From Cognataquiflexum gelatinilyticum (GTDB lineage: Bacteria > Bacteroidota > Bacteroidia > Cytophagales > Cyclobacteriaceae): DNA of 64,000 bases. Of the stretch, positions 61,203-64,000 are shown in pieces (within the stretch, counting starts at the first letter, position 1; the number at the start of each line of letters is the position of its first letter). Both the position numbers and the translations under genes were made by a program. A model generated the notes under the pieces. The model did not search any database, had not been told where the DNA came from, and saw only the letters and a program-made list of their open reading frames with translations. Location of the stretch: contig NZ_JANAEZ010000004.1 in the NCBI RefSeq assembly GCF_024813435.1, positions 248,001-312,000 on the forward strand. The letters run 5' to 3'.

Positions 61203-62621
61203 TTAGAGCAAGGTAGTAGGACATACATAGTCGCTTACTTTGAACAAAGAGGAATCCTTGATGGCGTCAAATCCTCCTTTGATATCCACGAGATTGTCAA
61301 AACCTCTGGCTCTCAAGATAGAACAGAATACCATCGATCTATAACCTCCTGCACAGTGGACATAGTAGGTCTTGTCTTTATTGATCTGAGCCATGCTGTC
61401 ATTGATATAATCCAACGGCGCATTTTCTGCATCAATCACATGTTCGCTGAGGTATTCACTGTTTTTCCTTACATCCAGGATATTTGCACCTTCTTTTTCG
61501 ATGATGTGGGATAGCTCGTCAGTGGTCACAGTCTTGATTGAATCCACTTCTCTGCCATCGGCCTTCCAAGCTTCAAAACCACCCTTGAGGTATCCGATAC
61601 AGAAGTCATATCCAACCCTTGCAAGTCTTGTAATGACTTCTTCTTCTCTTCCCTCCTCAGCTACGATCAGGATTTCCTGCTTGAGGTCCGGAACCAATGC
61701 TCCTACCCATACCGCAAAACTTCCATCGATACCGATGTTGATAGAGTTGGGGATAAAACCTTTTGCAAAAACCTGCGCATCTCTTGTATCGATAACAACC
61801 GCACCCGTTTCGTTGGCAGCAGCTTCAAATGCCGCAGGACTTAGTGGATTGAACCCTCTGTTCAACACTGTATCAATAGACTCATATCCCTGAATATTCA
61901 TCATGACATTTTGAGGGAAATAAGCCGGAGGAGGAGTAAGTCCCGTAGTCACTTCCTTGATAAATTCCTCTTTGGTCATTTCCTGAAGTGCATAGTTGGT
62001 CTTCTTCTGATTGCCCAAAGTATCGGTAGTCTCTTTGCTCATGTTTTTGCCACATGCACTTCCCGCACCGTGTGCTGGATAGACGATAATATCATCAGCC
62101 AAGGGTATGATTTTATCTCTCAATGAATCATAGAGATGGGCTGCAAGCTTGTCTTGGGTCAAGTCAGCAATGACTTTCTGCGCAAGGTCAGGTCTTCCCA
62201 CATCTCCGATAAACAAAGTATCACCTGTAAACAAGGCTTCCTCTTTTCCTTCCTCATTGATCAAAAGGAAGCAGGTACTTTCCATGGTATGTCCGGGAGT
62301 ATGGATTACCCTGATTTTTGCTTTGCCAAGCGGAAATTCCTGACCGTCTTTGGCAACAATAGCATCAAACCCCATCTTCATTCCCGTAGGTCCGAATACA
62401 ATCGGAGCGCCGGTTTTGATGGATAAATCCTTGTGACCAGAAACAAAGTCAGCGTGAAAGTGGGTTTCAAAAACATACTTGATAGTATCTCCCCTTCTTT
62501 CAGCTTTTTCAATGTAGGGCTGTACTTCTCTCAAAGGATCAATCACAGCGGCTTCGCCATCCGACTCGATATAGTAGGCTCCCTGAGCCAAACATCCGGT
62601 ATAGATCTGTTCAATTGTCAT
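61203..62621 (-). CDS. MBL-fold hydrolase fused to two rhodanese domains (persulfide dioxygenase-like)
   Basis: A 472-residue cytosolic fusion. MBL domain about 1-230: THFHADFVSGH (His54, His56, Asp58), HTPGHTMES and LFTGDTLFIGDVGRPD, the pattern of ETHE1/CstB-like persulfide dioxygenases. Rhodanese 1 (about 255-355) lacks the active-site Cys (LIVAEEGREEE). Rhodanese 2 (about 365-455) has it (Cys423 in VHCAGGYRS). The protein likely oxidises or transfers persulfide sulfur, giving sulfite or thiosulfate. It is 87 bp after trxA. Confidence 0.9.
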   Translation of the reverse strand: MTIEQIYTGCLAQGAYYIESDGEAAVIDPLREVQPYIEKAERRGDTIKYVFETHFHADFVSGHKDLSIKTGAPIVFGPTGMKMGFDAIVAKDGQEFPLGKAKIRVIHTPGHTMESTCFLLINEEGKEEALFTGDTLFIGDVGRPDLAQKVIADLTQDKLAAHLYDSLRDKIIPLADDIIVYPAHGAGSACGKNMSKETTDTLGNQKKTNYALQEMTKEEFIKEVTTGLTPPPAYFPQNVMMNIQGYESIDTVLNRGFNPLSPAAFEAAANETGAVVIDTRDAQVFAKGFIPNSINIGIDGSFAVWVGALVPDLKQEILIVAEEGREEEVITRLARVGYDFCIGYLKGGFEAWKADGREVDSIKTVTTDELSHIIEKEGANILDVRKNSEYLSEHVIDAENAPLDYINDSMAQINKDKTYYVHCAGGYRSMVFCSILRARGFDNLVDIKGGFDAIKDSSLFKVSDYVCPTTLL

Positions 62622-62708
62622 ATGCTTTTTTTATTTTTTTCAGTTGAATGATATGTAAAATTATCTTTCTGTATTTTTCTTTAAAATGACTTTTGTCACA
62701 TTTTTAAA

Positions 62709-63029
62709 TTACACTTTCTGACTCAAGTTGTCCTCTATTACTTTGACCAATTGATTGGCAGGAACGACGCCTGATTGTCTCCAAAGGGGTTTACCGTTTT
62801 GGAACAAAATCAAAGTCGGAACACCTCTAACCTGATACGCACTGGCGGCGTAGGGATTTCGGTCCACATCCACTTTGATGATTTTGACTTTATCACCCAC
62901 CTGACGGGCTGTATCTTCTAGTATAGGTTGCATCATTTTGCAGGGACCGCACCAGGTGGCAAAGAAATCCACCAAAACAGGTTGGTCGCCTGAAATCAAT
63001 TCGCTGAATGTTTTTGGTTGTGCACTCAT
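62709..63029 (-). CDS. trxA: Thioredoxin
   Basis: A 106-residue classic thioredoxin: ATWCGPCKMMQPI active site at about 25-37, IIKVDVDRNP and the cis-Pro in VRGVPTLILFQNGK. It is the first gene before the MBL-rhodanese fusion and could reduce its persulfide intermediates. Confidence 0.95.
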   Translation of the reverse strand: MSAQPKTFSELISGDQPVLVDFFATWCGPCKMMQPILEDTARQVGDKVKIIKVDVDRNPYAASAYQVRGVPTLILFQNGKPLWRQSGVVPANQLVKVIEDNLSQKV

Positions 63030-63051
63030 GGTTATTATTATTTAGATGATA

Positions 63052-63059
63052 CAAAGCTA
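63052..63059 (-). promoter_or_regulatory. Putative -7 element for trxA (TAGCTTTG)
   Basis: Read on the minus strand it matches TAnnTTTG, 23 bp upstream of the trxA ATG. No clear -33 at the standard distance. Confidence 0.35.
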
Positions 63060-63174
63060 CAGACAGGGCCAATGTTGAACAGTAATTTTTATCACAATAC
63101 CTTAAATGCTGTTAAAAAACAGATGGATTAGGATTTATTGATTATTTTCGCCCGAAACTATTATTTCAAAAACA

Positions 63175-64000
63175 ATGCTTGACTATCAAAAGGCCAATAA
63201 CCTCACAGGATGGCTGGTTTTTCTTCTATCAACTACCGTCTTTATATTGACAGTGGAACAGACCGCCAGTTTTTGGGATCCGGGAGAATTCATAGCTGTA
63301 TCCTACAAACTGCAGGTACCACATCCTCCGGGAGCGCCGTTTTTCCTGTTGATTTATAGAATGTTCGGATTTCTGGCATTCGGAGACGGATTAGCTGTAG
63401 CCTATTGGATGAATGTCGGAAGTGCTGTTTTCTCAGGATTTACAGTGCTTTTCCTGTTTTGGACCATTACCTTATTCGGTCGTAGACTTTTCCAGATTCA
63501 AAAAGGAACAGAAACCAAAGGCCAAATCATCACCCTGATGGGTGCAGGTGTGGTGGGTTCTCTCATCTATACTTTTACAGACAGTTTTTGGTTCTCTGCC
63601 GTGGAAGCAGAAGTGTATGCCATGTCTTCCTTCTTTACAGCGATAGTCATTTGGGCATTTCTGAAGTGGGATGTGATCGAAGACCAAAAGGAAGAAAACA
63701 GATGGATGATATTTATCGCCTATTTGGTGGGATTATCGATTGGTGTCCACTTGCTGAACCTTGTTACTTTACCGGCTTTGGCTTTGGTGGTGTATTTCAA
63801 AAAATATCCTAATCCAAATCTCAAAGGAGGTATCATTGCCCTTTTATTGGGTGGCTTTGCATTGATTATCATCAACAATTTGATCATCCCCGGGCTTCCA
63901 AGTCTTGCAGGTTCCATGGAGATTTTCTTTGTCAACAGCATTGGGTTGCCATTTGGATCTGGAATAGTTGTCTTTTCCGCTTTGTTTTTGGGTTCCGTGA
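63175..64000 (+). CDS. DUF2723 membrane protein (glycosyltransferase-like), 3' end outside window
   Basis: At least 275 residues from ATG 63175, continuing past the right edge. The family pattern VEQTASFWDPGEFIAVSYKL, then HPPGAPFFLLIYR, lies after the first helix and carries the acidic catalytic-type loop of DUF2723/GT-C-like proteins. Many hydrophobic helices follow, with a WFSAVEAEVYAMSSFFTA segment typical of the family. Such proteins are thought to be lipid-linked-sugar or mannosyl-like transferases of the envelope in Bacteroidota. Confidence 0.9.
   Translation, partial: MLDYQKANNLTGWLVFLLSTTVFILTVEQTASFWDPGEFIAVSYKLQVPHPPGAPFFLLIYRMFGFLAFGDGLAVAYWMNVGSAVFSGFTVLFLFWTITLFGRRLFQIQKGTETKGQIITLMGAGVVGSLIYTFTDSFWFSAVEAEVYAMSSFFTAIVIWAFLKWDVIEDQKEENRWMIFIAYLVGLSIGVHLLNLVTLPALALVVYFKKYPNPNLKGGIIALLLGGFALIIINNLIIPGLPSLAGSMEIFFVNSIGLPFGSGIVVFSALFLGSV

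Overview
The window looks like chromosomal DNA of a Bacteroidota bacterium, most likely Cytophagales and probably Cyclobacteriaceae. Evidence: type IX secretion (T9SS) C-terminal domains, a PorP/SprF protein, a CHU_C-type protein, DUF4221 and DUF4295 proteins, the rpmB-rpmG-DUF4295-ftsY cluster, A-rich leaders without clear Shine-Dalgarno sites, and several TAnnTTTG-type -7 elements. All identities come from reading the translations; no database search was run. No tRNA, rRNA, CRISPR array, transposase or phage gene was seen.

1-15 kb is mostly housekeeping: an ammonium transporter with a porin-like protein, hemB, a HAD phosphatase, ornithine aminotransferase (rocD), L28/L33/DUF4295/FtsY, P5C dehydrogenase (pruA), a YjjG-type nucleotidase with an ArsR-type regulator, and an MscS channel. 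RocD and PruA together take ornithine to glutamate. Short degenerate tandem arrays (7-bp and 9-bp periods) lie between several of these genes.

15-29.5 kb carries an accessory DnaE-type polymerase of visibly higher G+C behind a small repeat patch, an esterase, tandem paralogous NAD(P)-binding proteins, a truncated globin coupled to a phosphodiesterase, a Uma2 protein, the agmatine deiminase / N-carbamoylputrescine amidase pair (agmatine to putrescine), and an M3 lipoprotein peptidase.

29.7-39.4 kb is the most striking region. Seven minus-strand genes encode, in transcription order, a 1245-residue T9SS-sorted surface protein, three small secreted subunits, a DUF4402 pilin-like protein, a PapD-like periplasmic chaperone and an 893-residue usher-like outer-membrane protein. 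I read this as a Bacteroidota chaperone-usher pilus operon whose first gene is a T9SS adhesin. A strong hairpin separates the pilin from the chaperone.

40.4-45 kb holds a receiver-only protein whose phosphoacceptor Asp is Glu, a large PAS/GAF hybrid-input histidine kinase, and a divergent LytTR response regulator. 45-48.6 kb is a tight redox operon: a TsdA-like diheme cytochrome c, an outer-membrane barrel and a thioredoxin-like protein, followed by a 1-Cys peroxiredoxin. A paralogous barrel recurs at 59.7-61.1 kb beside two half-size YeeE/YedE transporters, an MBL-rhodanese fusion and thioredoxin, so both clusters point to inorganic sulfur (thiosulfate/persulfide) handling.

50.8-56.3 kb is a second surface module: a collagen-like protein with about 210 uninterrupted Gly-X-Y triplets, a CHU_C-type protein and its PorP/SprF partner. 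The window ends inside a DUF2723 membrane protein.
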